Shown in pieces: positions 46,138 through 57,176 of a stretch of DNA of 64,000 bases. The notes below the pieces were generated by a model. The model did not search any database. It saw only the letters and a list, made by a program, of their open reading frames with translations, and was not told where the DNA came from. The stretch comes from Actinernus sp. WN-2022 (Eukaryota > Cnidaria > Anthozoa > Actiniaria > Actinernidae). The stretch spans positions 8,293,714-8,357,713 of the forward strand of contig JAOWCC010001368.1 in NCBI GenBank assembly GCA_030867875.1, given 5' to 3'. The translations under genes were made by a program, and so were the position numbers. How positions within the stretch are numbered: the first letter of the stretch is position 1; each line of letters begins with the position of its first letter.

Positions 46138-47057
46138 TTTTTTAAATAAAGGTTTTATTTCTACCACATATTTTTACGTTTTTTACAACAAGAAAAAGAA
46201 CAGAAAAGTAATTACAATCAATGTCAGGAACAAGGTACACGTTAAGTAGAAACATAATTATATGGGTATTTTCAGTATTAAATGAATACTATGGAGAACC
46301 TAAGCTGGGAAGAGGAAATAATTTAGACCACTGGGTAAAGTAAGCACTCGTATGCGAATTAACGGCATTTTGGAACTTCACTTTCTTAATAAATATATCA
46401 TTTTGGAACTTCACTTTCTTAATAAATATATCATTTTGGAACTTCACTTTCTTAATAAATATATCAAAAGAGACTTCAGAGGTTTGTTCTGCAGAGGAAC
46501 TAAGGCTGTAAATATATATTTTTCGCTAAGAGGATTAAGCAATTTAAGAAAAAATGTTTCGAGTTCTCAGGTTTATAACCATACAATATATCGACTTCTC
46601 TCAACATAATTAAGGAGCCACAGGCGCTACTATACCAATTCCGAAATTGTTCCCAGAATCTAAGACATGTAGGGCATAACATACAGAGGTGTACGAGGTC
46701 TTCTCTTTGACTGCATCTATAGCATTGATCACTAGAACTTATTTTAATAAATTTTAACAGGCTTTTAGAAGGTAACACATATTACGAATAATTTTTAACT
46801 GAAAAACAATAAGCTTAGTCTCAATAGTGATTTGGTATGGTAACACATAAATGTGATGCAGGAAGTCTTTATGAAAATATGTTAATAATTTCAGTTCAGC
46901 GGTAGGAGGCCTAAACACTTTAGCAATAATTGCTTGATATATTTGTTTGCAGTTCACAAAGTTAACCTTCAACGCCTTTGAAGCGGAATCACATTGACTT
47001 CTTATTAGTTTTTTCCACTGTGGTGGAAGTGCATCTATAATTCCATAAAAATCTAAG
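46136..47057 (-). mobile_element. 5'-truncated L1-like LINE inserted into minisatellite
   Basis: On the minus strand, two frames joined by one shift near 46770 read LPPQWKKLIR, FQLKIIRNM, then SSSDQCYRCSQREDLVHLC and RFWEQFRNWYSS. This is the C-terminal domain of L1-like ORF2 (C-x2-C, H-x3-C). The poly(A) end is the T-rich run at 46136-46145. The flanks share ATTTAAAGGGCTTTCT (46122-46137 and 47057-47072). That is a plausible long target-site duplication, although it coincides with the surrounding minisatellite unit. Inside lies a 33-bp triplication (46367-46465). Confidence 0.75.
46367..46465 (+). repeat. 33-bp tandem repeat, 3 copies
   Basis: ATTTTGGAACTTCACTTTC plus TTAATAAATATATC is repeated three times without change, inside the minus-strand LINE 3' region. 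The length is a multiple of three, so it looks like a repeated peptide (LELHFLNKYI) on the plus strand, but this is very unlikely to be coding. Confidence 0.9.
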
Positions 47058-47097
47058 AATTTAAAGGGCTTTCTATCCATTCCATTTCACACATTTT
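47058..47097 (+). repeat. Remaining unit of the 38-39 bp minisatellite
   Basis: One unit follows the LINE and is the continuation of the array 45928-46137 that the LINE split. Confidence 0.85.
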
Positions 47098-47224
47098 GGA
47101 TAACCGTTGTCTCCGGTTAAAGTGCTAATGAAATCAAAACTGACAATGTCACAAACCCTCGACTGAAAGTAACCGAAATTCTAGAGGTTGAGAACGGCTG
47201 TGAAAAGGTAGTCTCGACCCGCCT

Positions 47225-47310
47225 GTTAGTGCCGTACGCGTGCACGAGTTACGAGTGCCGTGCCCAAGTTAGGAGTGTCGTGCCTAAGTTAAGAGTGCCG
47301 TGTCCAAAAT
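47225..47310 (+). repeat. Degenerate 20-21 bp repeat
   Basis: GAGTGCCGTGCCCAAGTTAG occurs about four times with small changes. Confidence 0.75.
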
Positions 47311-47954
47311 GGACATCATGTAAACCGAGCTCAAGTGTTTTAAGGACCATTAAACATCTCAAAAACTTTACCACAAGCTATCAGAAGAGGAACTACAAGG
47401 GAAACATTACTATATGCTTAATATTGAAGATATGTTGATGGTATTCACTATTTAGAACTCGGACAGATCGCCTGTCCTGTACCACACCGCGGGAAAGCGT
47501 CACGCGCATGCGCTTTTGATGAGCCGGTCGCGCGCGCGTCTCCCCAGTTTCCCGCCGAAACTAAAAGAAAACCCCTGTTTCTGATTTTAAGTACGTACGC
47601 GTACATGTATATACGTGAAATGTTTCGCGAAAAACAAGAAAACTACTTAAAAGCTAAGCCTAAGACTTTAACAGGTTGAAGTTTTCTTAATTTGTAATTC
47701 ACTGTGAGGTTACTAAGTTATAAAATTATTTATTAAAATGTTTAAGACCTCGGAAACTTGTATTTGAAACCAGAGCCTTCGTTCTTTCGGCCAGCGGAGC
47801 GTAACGTTTTGCTGCGGTGGTGTCCTATACAGTACATTTCTCTCACTCACTGTTTGAAATGTAATGTTCACTCGAGTCCATCTTGTGATGTCATCAGGTG
47901 GCTTGAAACGTTTAGTGGTCAGCGGGGTCCCTTGGCAATAGTGTAGAGATTTAA

Positions 47955-48330
47955 GCCCAACGCTCCCGGTCGGGAGGTCGCGTGTTCTGACCTCGGCCGG
48001 ACCTAGCCTCCTCCGCAGGCATCTCTAGTTTTCCAAGAAATCAGATTTAAAAAATCGTGAATTGGGTTACCTGTGACTCCGAGAAACTGAAGAGGAGGAC
48101 TGGCTCCAATCTCCCTCTCTTTTCTTCACCTGCCACAGGGAGCCCATAATCTGATTTCTTCAAAAAATAGAGATGCCTGCGGAGGAGGCTAGGCCGGACC
48201 GACACTCAGGGTCTTGAAATAACTGAGTTTGTGAAACAATCTCGTTCACGAACTGCAAATGGTTAGACCTTCACGTCTTCTCATCGTAGGTCTCGCGTCG
48301 GCGTCACGTTTATCAGTCTTACAAGACTGT
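47955..48330 (+). mobile_element. tRNA-derived SINE split by the 188-bp MITE
   Basis: Before the MITE there is CGGTCGGGAGGTCGCGTGTT, which resembles a B-box region. After it comes GACACTCAGGGTCTTGAAAT and AATGGTTAGACCTTCACGTC. The second half recurs at 49283-49440. The A-box part is poorly preserved. Confidence 0.6.
48004..48191. mobile_element. 188-bp TAGCCTCC MITE inserted in a SINE
   Basis: The ends are TAGCCTCCTCCGCAGGCATC and the complement, a perfect terminal repeat of over 20 bp that continues into AGAAATCAGATTT. A 9-bp duplication GGCCGGACC flanks it (47995-48003 and 48192-48200). The same start (TAGCCT) and duplication length as the element at 10310-10967 suggest one superfamily. 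Confidence 0.85.
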
Positions 48331-49282
48331 TACGAGCTACCGACGTGACATAAGGTCGCTTTACCTTTATCGTTTTCGTGTGAACGGTCGAACTCACTGC
48401 AAACACAAACCTTTGAAAACGCTCAGACCCCGTCTACTTAGAATTTAAAAATCCAACATAGAGGACATGGACAGGTCGAATCGATCTGAAAATGATCCCT
48501 ACAGATTTCCCCGTCCATACGAATACGTTTTTATAAATATGTTTGCGCGCTTATACATTGTTTCATTAATACTGATTAGGCGAGTCGAAGGAAGAATATC
48601 TCCAGAAAAGTTATGTTATCAACAAAGTAACGAAATGCGCAAAAATACAAGGAATGTACGAGATGCTTAATTATATTAGTTAGCTATTAACACTGAGGTA
48701 TTTCGACCACTGCATAGTAAGCGAAGACAGTCGTTAAGTGCGATAATGTAAGCGGAAACGCAGCGCTGAATGATGGGTATGGTTGTCGAGTGACCTGATG
48801 ATGGCATTCATTTAATTAAACATCACCAGTGATGACAAACTTCTTGAAAAGATGTGTCATGAAATACAGCAAGTGCTGGTATGAATGGATTCGACCTCTT
48901 ACTCGCTACGCCCTGAGCTTTTTGTAAACATGTACTATACCTGCAAGGCATCAATGTATATATCCATTAAAGCACCTCGTGTCTATCTCCCCCCTTGCTA
49001 GCTAAAGCCATTCACTAATAAGCTTATCGACATATTCCATTGCTAACAATGCATGTTTAAGTGTAAGTTATGCCTGCTTCTGTCTCCTACAACGATACGA
49101 TAGAAAAATTCCACAACATTATTCGAAAAAAATGCTGTAAAAGGCAATGAAAAGCTGAGATAAAACCCATCCGTCATCGCGTCCAGTCAATTTGTGTGGC
49201 CTGTTTATCCCTGTTCATGCATGGAGAACAGAAATCGCGAATGATGGAAATTAAAGAGTCTTTGCATACCTTTTTGCACACT
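48331..49282. other. Gap, nothing recognised
   Basis: A 67-codon ORF at 48467 (MDRSNRSENDPYRFPRPYEY) is protein-like in composition but without support. Confidence 0.35.
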
Positions 49283-49440
49283 CGGGGTCTTAAAATAACC
49301 GAGTAGAGGGTGCTGCCTTTACATAATACAGTAAACGGTTAGACCTTCACGTCTTCTCGGATAAAGACGTAAAATCATAGGACTAGTGTCCTCAATTAGC
49401 TGCAAAGCTAAATACATTGATACTTAAATAAAGTCACTTA
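49283..49440 (+). mobile_element. 5'-truncated copy of the same SINE
   Basis: CACTCGGGGTCTTAAAATAA and GGTTAGACCTTCACGTCTTC match 48207-48290. It ends with a TACTTAAATAAAGTCAC-type tail. Confidence 0.6.
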
Positions 49441-50162
49441 CTTTACTTTTTTCGCACGATTTTCCGCGGGAGATCAATAATGCTCCAAGGTATCATCGGT
49501 TGCAACACCGCCAATGTCATTATAACGAAGTATATTTGTTGATGTGTTTAGGAGGACGAGAGTTCAGATAGGAGGGCATATTTACATCTCAGTGTAGCAG
49601 CAACACCAGGTTAAGAGACGTTCAATCGCGGTTTGTGGAAGTAAGTGGTTGATTTGTGGTTGCATTTACTACTTTCATTCACTTTCTCAGGACAGAACAC
49701 TAGCTATTATTAGGTGTTTTTTTGTCACAAGAATTGACAGAGGCTATTTCTTTAGTTATTATTATTTTATATTTTATGCAACTTCTTTATCTGAAACCCT
49801 GTTCAATAATTGCGGCACAACAATACAATGTTTACTGTCAGGATACGTTGTGAACTTAAGACCATCCCAATAAAATGTTTCCTCAGTTTACTATCGCCTT
49901 CTCTCGTTATGGTGGGTCGGTCGGTCGAGTAAAAAAAAAAAATGTAGAGAGCTCGGAAAAGAGGTGCAGTTATGAAAATATTTTTCATTTTTCATTTTCC
50001 ATAACTTTGGGTCGGTCGGGCGATTGTAAACGAAACATTTTATTGGAATGGCCCAAGAGATGGATAGATAAATGAAGCAGGATGTACAACTGATGCACAA
50101 GACTCCAGCCCACCCACCTCGTACGATAGTTGCCTTCGTATAACCTCCCTTCCCTTTCTCAC
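49441..50162. other. Upstream region of paralog 2, probable intron or promoter
   Basis: No repeats recognised, except a GGTCGGTCGG stretch occurring twice (49914, 50010). The 3' end is the acceptor of the PGIYW exon. Confidence 0.4.
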
Positions 50163-50178
50163 AGCCAAACAAACAGCT

Positions 50179-50433
50179 ATGTCAGACGAAGAGGCAGAAA
50201 TAATGGAGATCAGAGGTTCGGTACAAGAGCCCGGGATCTACTGGAATCCGGCCAGGGAGGTACATACTGTTGACGTATACACAGGCATAGAGCTGTTCCA
50301 ACACCTTAAACTACCACCTGGTGATGATAGAGAGATACGGCGTATGCTGGAAGAAAGCTACCGAGAAAACAAACGAATGACAATCGAGTATCTCATTAAG
50401 AATAAGACAATTCTCTCGGTGAAGTACCGATAA
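50179..50433 (+). CDS. Small unknown protein with PGIYW domain (paralog 2)
   Basis: This is an 84-codon ORF starting MSDEEAEIMEIRG. It is preceded by a good splice acceptor (CCCTTTCTCACAG ending at 50163), so the ATG probably sits near the start of an exon with the 5' UTR spliced upstream. The body matches the protein at 5471-5752: PGIYWNPAREVHTVDVY, LKLPPGDDRE, an acidic and basic helix (MLEESYRENKRM), then TIEYLIKN and ILSVKY. I see no signal peptide or membrane segment, so a soluble intracellular protein is likely. The stop TAA is 4 residues after the last conserved strand. No known domain comes to mind. Conservation of the whole strand-helix-strand pattern between two loci 45 kb apart supports real coding. 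Confidence 0.62.
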   Translation: MSDEEAEIMEIRGSVQEPGIYWNPAREVHTVDVYTGIELFQHLKLPPGDDREIRRMLEESYRENKRMTIEYLIKNKTILSVKYR

Positions 50434-51381
50434 AGTGGACTTTGGTCAAGGAAAGGAGTTGTTCAAAGGAACTGATTTGAATTTGAAGTTGTTGTCCTGT
50501 CATAGAATACTCTGAATCCCAGAGGCTCTAAGAAGTAAGAGGCTAGAGAGAAAGAGAGAGAAGAAAAAGAAGAACTTCTAGTGTTATCCGTGAAGAATCT
50601 TACGTTTCAAATCAAGAAAACACGTCAAAGCAGTAATGACTAAATTATCCAATCAGGGACGAGGTTCAAATTCTGAACTTAATATTTGCGTGGAAGTTAG
50701 ATTCTCAACCGATAACACCAGAGGCTCTTGTTCTTTCTTCTTTCCTCTTCTCTCTCATCTTTTCGACTTTTATTTGTTTGAGCCTCACAGTCCCATGCAG
50801 AAGCATCACTTATTAAGTATTTTAGTTAACATTGTTATCTAGCGTTAGCCTGACGGAATTAGAAGCCTCTCTCCATCAGTTAAAACAATTTGAGTTTAGT
50901 TTCTTGACGTCAAAATTTTCCGGCTTACTTTTGTAAGTTTACTGTGATATTTGATAAGATCTTAGACATAGTTATCGACAAAATCTTGATGGTTTGAGAA
51001 CTTAATCATTTGTCTCAAGAAGTAGTGTGTATCCATTGAGAATCAACCATGATTGTTATTACTGTTATCAGTTTCACAAACAAACTACGTGTGGTTATCT
51101 ATGGAGTTTACTCTTTAATTGTGTGATTAGCCTTTGCACTTCTGGCCTTTGCTTTCATTCTCACAACGGAAAATGCATTGACTGAATCCAAATATGGTCG
51201 CGACTAATTGCACATTGTTGAAGCTCGATATTTTCAGGAGCGTAAACTACCATTAAAAAGGAAATATGCATCTTAGAAAGGATTATAAGTTTGGACTTTG
51301 GAGTTGAACTAATGAAGCCTTGTGAATGTATTAAGATTTAAAGTATGCGAAACTGACACCACAACGAGGATAGTCAAGCAG
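50434..51381. other. Gap after paralog 2, probable 3' UTR then intergenic
   Basis: Purine-rich stretch at 50540-50575. No obvious AATAAA close to the stop. Confidence 0.35.
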
Positions 51382-51501
51382 GTATATACTTCATGGTAGT
51401 GTTTCGTTCCATATAGTCTCCCTGCATAATCATTTTCTCTACTGTTTACAGTATTATGCAGGGAGACTATATGGAACGGAACACTACCATGAAGTATATA
51501 C
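51382..51501. mobile_element. 120-bp hairpin MITE
   Basis: Arms of about 48 bp (GTATATACTTCATGGTAGTG... and complement) are nearly perfect, with a short loop near TTCTCTACTGTTTACAG. Confidence 0.85.
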
Positions 51502-51556
51502 CCATCTGCTAGAATTCGACGAGTTAATAGCACTATAGACCTTTCCCATGCGGCAG

Positions 51557-51658
51557 CCATTTTGGAATAAACCTATTGTTAAGTCTTACTCAGCCTCGGT
51601 TAAACACGTTTGAGACCGAGGCTGGGTAGGCATTAACAATAGGTTTATTCCAAGATGG
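51557..51658. mobile_element. 102-bp hairpin MITE
   Basis: CCATTTTGGAATAAACCTAT and complement as ends, CAGCCTCGG/CCGAGGCTG near the loop. It directly precedes the next element. Confidence 0.8.
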
Positions 51659-51668
51659 TCGCCGCGTG

Positions 51669-52105
51669 ACGTCAGTTGAATACAACTACCAGAATCTTTC
51701 GCGCTGATTCTTTTGTTCTTCCAATTTGGACCATTGTCTTGGTATTCTCAGAGGAGTTAACAAATCTGAATAAGAAAAATTCCAAAAGGATTCTGGTAGT
51801 TGTATTCAACCATAGTTAATAGAGTGGAATGGTTAGGAAACCCGGCAAACTTCAAAAGGGCTAACAAAGGCGCTGCGATTTAGGTTGGAAGGGGTAAGAC
51901 AAAAGATTGTGCACGATCATAGTTAATTAGCGTTCCCTGAACGACTGAACTCACACGTTTCTATTGGCTGATTGATTAACATGTTGGAATTTCTATTGTG
52001 TTTTGTGCACGGTTGTGATTGAAAAAAGCTAACAAAGACCTATAACAAAGAAGGTCCCGGAGTTTCCTAACCATTCCACTCTATTAACTATGATTCAACT
52101 GACGT
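51669..52105. mobile_element. CTACCAGAATC MITE, interrupted by another MITE
   Basis: The ends ACGTCAGTTGAATACAACTA and complement appear only if the inserted 282-bp element (51811-52092) is ignored. The same family, in the opposite sense inside, occurs at 5191-5354. Confidence 0.8.
51811..52092. mobile_element. 282-bp MITE nested in the preceding MITE
   Basis: Terminal repeat CATAGTTAATAGAGTGGAAT...TTAACTATG with a 7-bp duplication ATTCAAC (51804-51810 and 52093-52099). It lies in the right arm of the 51669-52105 element. Confidence 0.85.
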
Positions 52106-52625
52106 AATAGTCCAAACCGTGAATTATTTTGACTTTGCTGAACAGCCGCGCGAAAAGAGCGTTTACGCGAATGTCGAAGTCGTCTCGCCCCAATCAACCC
52201 AAATCGCAAAAAATAGAGGGCGACGGACTTTGAGAAAGTTGACCTTTCTTATACAAAATTATCTAATTTGGAGCTACGTTTTCTTAAAAGCCCTTGTTAC
52301 TATATCATCCAAACTTTCCAAAACTATTTTTTCAAAGTTTTATTTTGGGCGGTAAGGGCAGTTTTTATAGGGAGTAAGCGAAGTTAAAAATCGACATATT
52401 TGGATTCGGTCTTTGTTAAAAAAGAATATGGGTTGTCAAAGCAAGGAAATATGGTCTTGAATCGTCACAGCTGAATCGCTCTAATGCATTTGCGAAATCA
52501 GACGCTGATTGGTTGGGAGGAGTCGTGATTCAGAGTGGAATCATCACTGTAGGTTAAGCGCACTATTATAACTTTGCAAAATATACTAAATAGTACTAAA
52601 TCATCAAGTAATTCATGGGACTATA

Positions 52626-52783
52626 GACCCATTCGAAAAATGGCGTCCAATTTAATTAACTATTGTTTAGTACTGACTAGCCTCGCTTACACGTTCAAAA
52701 GCTTTTGTGTGTACTGACTAGCCTCGTGTTCACGTTACCAGGACAATAGATTTTTAAATTGGACGCCATTTTTCGAATGGGTC
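52626..52783. mobile_element. 158-bp MITE with TA duplication, copy 1
   Basis: GACCCATTCGAAAAATGGCG and complement as ends, TA on both sides (52624-52625, 52784-52785), and two internal copies of ACTGACTAGCCTCG. Matches 63561-63718. Confidence 0.9.
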
Positions 52784-53207
52784 TATGCGATTCAAGGAAA
52801 ATCAAATGCCTGACTCGGTATTCACGTTAGACTTGGGTGATATCGGTTTTCTCGTGCAATTTAACCTGGAATTACCTCGTCAAGCATGTGATATTCCTAT
52901 AGAATCAGTAACGCGCCATTTCTTTCGTGCGCAACTTGAAAAACGTTTCTTGCCAAACAAGGGTAGATTTGGGTTACCATTAATCTTTTATCTTTTTTGT
53001 CTAAGGAGAAGCAAGAAGGATCTTTTATCTTTTTTTGTCTCAGGAGAAGCAAGGATGCTATTCAAATGCGATTTGCATATTGCGTCCTAATAAGCAATAA
53101 CAACTGTTTATTTTCACATTATTTATGACACATGTTCTTTTCTTGATATGTGAATTCTACTTTCAAATATTTACAAACCTACTCGCTCCCACAGCTGTAG
53201 TTCAATC

Positions 53208-53560
53208 CCAGCCTCCCTTTCGGCCGGTCCTTTGACTGGAAAATCGCGGGAAAGAGAGTATAGTAGATATTGCATGTGCATGCTCAAAACTGTCCAATCA
53301 GAACTGTTGACAAACTTGAATGATTCGCAACTAACAAAAACAAATGCGCCTGTTCCTGAAAGACAATGGCTTCATTAGGAAACATTCATTCCTATTCCGG
53401 GTCGATTGTTATTATTATTGTTATATTGCCTATGTAACCAGGCGACCTCCACATTTTTACGGAGGTCGCCTGGTTACATTTCTGACATGCGTATGCAATA
53501 TCTACTGGACTCTATTTTCCGCGACCTTCCGGTCTACGGAGCGGACGAAAGAGAGGCTGG
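53208..53560. mobile_element. 353-bp inverted-repeat element with nested hairpin
   Basis: CCAGCCTCCCTTTCGGCCGG and GTAGATATTGCATGTGCATG on the left pair with the right arm at 53480-53560. A perfect hairpin TGTAACCAGGCGACCTCC/complement is nested at 53432-53479. Confidence 0.75.
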
Positions 53561-54431
53561 AAGTCGTTACGCATGCGCATTACAGGCCTGTTGCCAGGGA
53601 GGTCCGATGGGTTACGTTTTCCACGATAAAAATAAAAATATATAATTGAAGCTTACGAAAACGATGTTAAAAGGTCCGTTTTCCATATATAGGAAAGCCT
53701 TTCGATTCCAGGTCATCTCATCAAAAGCACGAGATTGAGGCAAACAAAAAAAATATTTTCCCGCGCTTGCTATCTTCAACTCGGCGACCCGTTGGCAAAC
53801 GTATTTGAAGCGCCAGGCTGCTGAATTCCGTGGCTGTAATATCTGATTGAATTAATCATAACTATACGTGTTTTGTCGATATGCAGATTGAAAAGCAACT
53901 TGAATAGAGACTGGTTGTTTTTCTTCGGGATTTCAGTGAGAACCTCGAGCCTTTTGAGATGTTAAAAAACGAACCCCCCTTTCGCAGTTCTGGCAACCGC
54001 CTTGTATTATTGTTTTATTTATTCACTGGGTGTGGTTTAATGACTAATTATTGCCTTGTTTTTCTCCTTTCACTTCTGATCGACTAACTTTTCGAGTTTA
54101 GTTTTGTATAAAAATTACGAAAAGGTGTTGTATGAAAAAATTAATGCAATCATTGGAACGCTAATACAGCGTAATCGAGGGAAGAAGAAGATTCTTGAAT
54201 TCTGAAAAGAGAAGAGAACAAGGAAAGTTGTTAATTATTGGTTGATACTTTCGCTACAGCAACGTTTAACTGATCCACCAGACGTCAGGAAAGCCATCGA
54301 CAATCTTCTCAGTCAATGTCTGACTTAGCACAACGTCAAATAGCACAATTTAGCATTCACTGTTCACTATAAACATAATGAACTGAAACCGTGCGCTTTG
54401 ATTGGCTACTTTTTATAATCAAGGTGTTTGA
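53561..54431. other. Gap, nothing recognised
   Basis: AT-rich, no gene or clear repeat. Confidence 0.4.
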
Positions 54432-54672
54432 CGAGATTCTTACGTAAACTCTGAACTCTGAATTTCTAACGGGACCCGAAACAACAATAGGGGCTGATCA
54501 AAGTCAGGACCCGGCTAATCCTCGGATCGAATTGGAATTTAGCGTGTTGGTTTCTAACTGGGGAACCGGGAGAAAACTGCAAGGGTGAGATACCAACAAA
54601 CTCAACTCACATGTATGGCGCTGGGAATCGGGAATCGAACCTGGGCCACAGAGATGAGAGCCGAAGCGAATT
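54432..54672 (-). mobile_element. SINE family 1 on the minus strand
   Basis: The complement contains CTCTGTGGCCCAGGTTCGAT, GTGAGTTGAGTTTGTTGG and AACACGCTAAATTCCAATTC. The A-box end is partly lost. Confidence 0.75.
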
Positions 54673-54810
54673 ACGTACCCTAGCATTCAATATCTTGTAT
54701 TGAAAGCCTTGGAAAAAGGGGGAAACTGCAGAAAATTGCCAGTAATATGAGTGCAACAAAAAGCGCACGCTCAAGACTGAGAAATGTATCGCTTCTGTAC
54801 GAGCGCGCGA

Positions 54811-54954
54811 CTGAGATATGCCTCACTTCCTATATACAAAGGAATCAATACGAGGCTCCGTGCATAATGCTCAGTCGTTCGTGACAAACTATACCAAACT
54901 ACAGAAGTGCCTCGTATTGATTCCTTTGTACGTAGGAAGCGACGCATATCTCGG
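54811..54954. mobile_element. 144-bp MITE
   Basis: CTGAGATATGCCTCACTTCC and AAAGGAATCAATACGAGGC pair with the right arm. Confidence 0.8.
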
Positions 54955-55181
54955 AAGTGGGCTATTAACGAAAGCAAATATGAAAGTAAAATAAATTGAT
55001 AATAAATTGATTATAAACATATTCAAAACAGCCCAACATTTCAAGACCGTGAGCAACTTGTTTCTCCATATGAACTTCTATGCCGGTACTAAATAGCATA
55101 TATATCTGACATGGTGTAATACCTGTATAATATTTTTAGTAATACCACAACAGAGACACCATAAAATTTTCCACCAAGTAC

Positions 55182-55430
55182 CTCTTGTCGGGATCAGTCC
55201 TCTTTCTGCGGGATCCGCCTTCTTTATAATTTCCTTTATTTCCCAGTCCTTTAGCCGAGCCCTTCCCGGCATTCTCTCAAATGCCTCCTTGAGTTCTTCC
55301 ACTGTAATGTAACCCCGCTCGTCAGTGTCAAACACATTGCAGGCGCCGGCGATCTCCTTCTCATGGTTTTGATCGGTGACGATAACCGCCATGAGTTTCA
55401 CGAAATCTTGAAAGCTGAGCTTCGAGTTGG
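55182..55430 (-). CDS. Calmodulin-like EF-hand gene, exon with EF-hands 2 to 4
   Basis: The 249-nt exon follows a TTTTTTTCTCAG acceptor and ends before a GTACTT donor (G|GT at 55182/55181). It joins the previous exon in phase (G|CC = Ala). It encodes NSKLSFQDFVKLM (end of EF-2), a linker, EF-3 and most of EF-4. EF-2 has lost its loop acids. EF-3 reads D-T-D-E-R-G-Y-I-T-V-E-E and is fully canonical. EF-4 reads D-P-A-E-R-G-L-I-P-T-R and is degenerate. The exon equals two calmodulin exons fused (107+136 nt) plus 6 nt. Its 3' boundary falls at the codon where calmodulin has its last intron, so a short terminal exon of roughly ten codons is expected at lower coordinates; I could not identify it. 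The likely product is a Ca2+ sensor of about 158 residues with one working EF-hand. The exact subfamily is unknown. Confidence 0.85.
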
Positions 55431-55610
55431 CTGAGAAAAAAAGAGATGGAAAATGAATTTACCGAGTGGACGCTGTATCAATCCCCTTCCAATTTCAATA
55501 CACCTTTTGCAGGAAACAGTCACATGCTGATATATCACTTCAATATGTAAAGTCCAATTCGTAGTTCGTAATTCCAAGCCTTAGCTTCGCATGGAGGCTG
55601 GCGTTGACCA

Positions 55611-56015
55611 TACACGACTTTCATAATGGCCGCCTCCTAATTTGCATAATTTGGAAGACCAATCTGTAGAGGAAAACTAATCCTACCACATGAAAGATCA
55701 CATTAAAACTAGTAATTGTTTTGAGTTTTAGAGCAATGTGGAAAATTGCTGTTGAGCTATGAGCATTTGTAATGCAGAAAAACATGAAAGCGAGGCTAGT
55801 AAGGCTTCCGTTGTTTTTCTCATACAAATCTCTCTAATTTCAACTGGCTGTAACTTCATTGTTTTTTAAGCTACAGCACACAACTTTCACAAGTTCACTA
55901 ATGTCGACATGCTCTTTCACATGGCAATGTTCATATTTTCTATACATGTAGATAAACTACCGAAACGGAAAATCACATATGTAAATTAGGAGGCGGCCAT
56001 TATGAAAGTCGTGTA
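55611..56015. mobile_element. 405-bp MITE in the EF-hand intron
   Basis: TACACGACTTTCATAATGGC with CGCCTCCTAATTTGCA is mirrored at the right end (35 bp). The centre is unique and non-coding. Confidence 0.85.
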
Positions 56016-56274
56016 TGTACTGATACCGAACCCTCGTTCTATGAATATGATAGATTTTGATTATCATGCGCATGCTAACTAGGTACAAGCCTCCAACTGA
56101 GCTGACTGAACTTGAGCCTCGATGTCATTGGTTACCTACAAAATGGCGGTCAAAAACTACGAATTGAACTATTGAGCTCGTGATCCAATACAGGAAAGGT
56201 TTTACTGAAGGGCAAACGATCGTCATAAACGCAGTCTTAGAAACATCGACAATCGATTGGAGGTGGAAAAGTAA

Positions 56275-56333
56275 GAGTTTCATACCGAGAACCGAGGTTC
56301 TAAGCCCTAAACATCCCGAGGTTCTCGGTATGA
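56275..56333. repeat. Short hairpin
   Basis: TTTCATACCGAGAACC/GGTTCTCGGTATGAAA around about 25 nt. Confidence 0.75.
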
Positions 56334-57176
56334 AAGTGATTTATATCACATTTGGTGATGTTTTCTCAAATAGAAGGAGGTTTAAACCTCCCTGCAACAG
56401 TTATAAACCTCAGATTTGTTATTTAATTAGTCTATTGTTGAACGGGTTTATACCAGAGTTTCACCCCTATGAAGAACAAAGAAAACCGTGTCAAGTGTGA
56501 TATAATAGCATTTACAAACAGGTTTTGCTAATAACACTACCGATCTCTCCTTAGTTTAAATAAATGAAGTCCGATATGTTTTGCCAGCCAGTACAACCAC
56601 GTGATTCTATCCTGCAAGGTTCATCCGCCGGTAAGACCAGTAGCGGAGCGAGAAATCCAAATGTGTTTTGCGTTTCTGTGTGCTTGTCTATTATTTGGGA
56701 TAACGCCGGTTAAATTTATCATTTTTAAATCATTCCTACTGATCTAGTTACGCATTTACAGCTCAGGCTGTGAAATCCTACCACCCGGTCCCTACAACCG
56801 CCAAAATATTTGATTATCCTTTTGTTAATCAATGTTTCCAATAACAGGACCTTAAATCAAACCTTCCGTTGTTTAGTCTTCTAGTTCTTATCCCGGTAGC
56901 ATCTAGCAATTTTCTTTAGTGATTTTGTTCCCCTTCAAACTTACTGGCACCACGGCCATCAATCAAATAGTTGCGCGACAAATTAATGATCTCAACGATT
57001 TGTTATAGTTAAATTAATTGCTGGGTCAATTAACCTAGATTATTCATCTACTGATGTTAATACAGCCAAAATTAGCCAATAAAAAAACTACTTTATTAAT
57101 GTGTCTCATCGTCCAGCTGATCCTACAAGAGGTCTACTGATCGGCAAAGCAAGAAACTTTATCAGCCGTGGCGATG
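56334..57176. other. Intron of the EF-hand gene, no structured repeat seen
   Basis: Lies between the 405-bp MITE and the satellite. Nothing recognised. Confidence 0.4.

Noticed and set aside
52785..53090. 101-codon ORF
   Set aside because: Starts at the edge of a MITE, low-complexity LFYLF repeats, no motif.
54680..54740. Last exon of the EF-hand gene after acceptor TTTTCTGCAG near 54728
   Set aside because: The reading (SPFFQGFQYKI...) does not resemble the expected FVxxM end and runs into a SINE.
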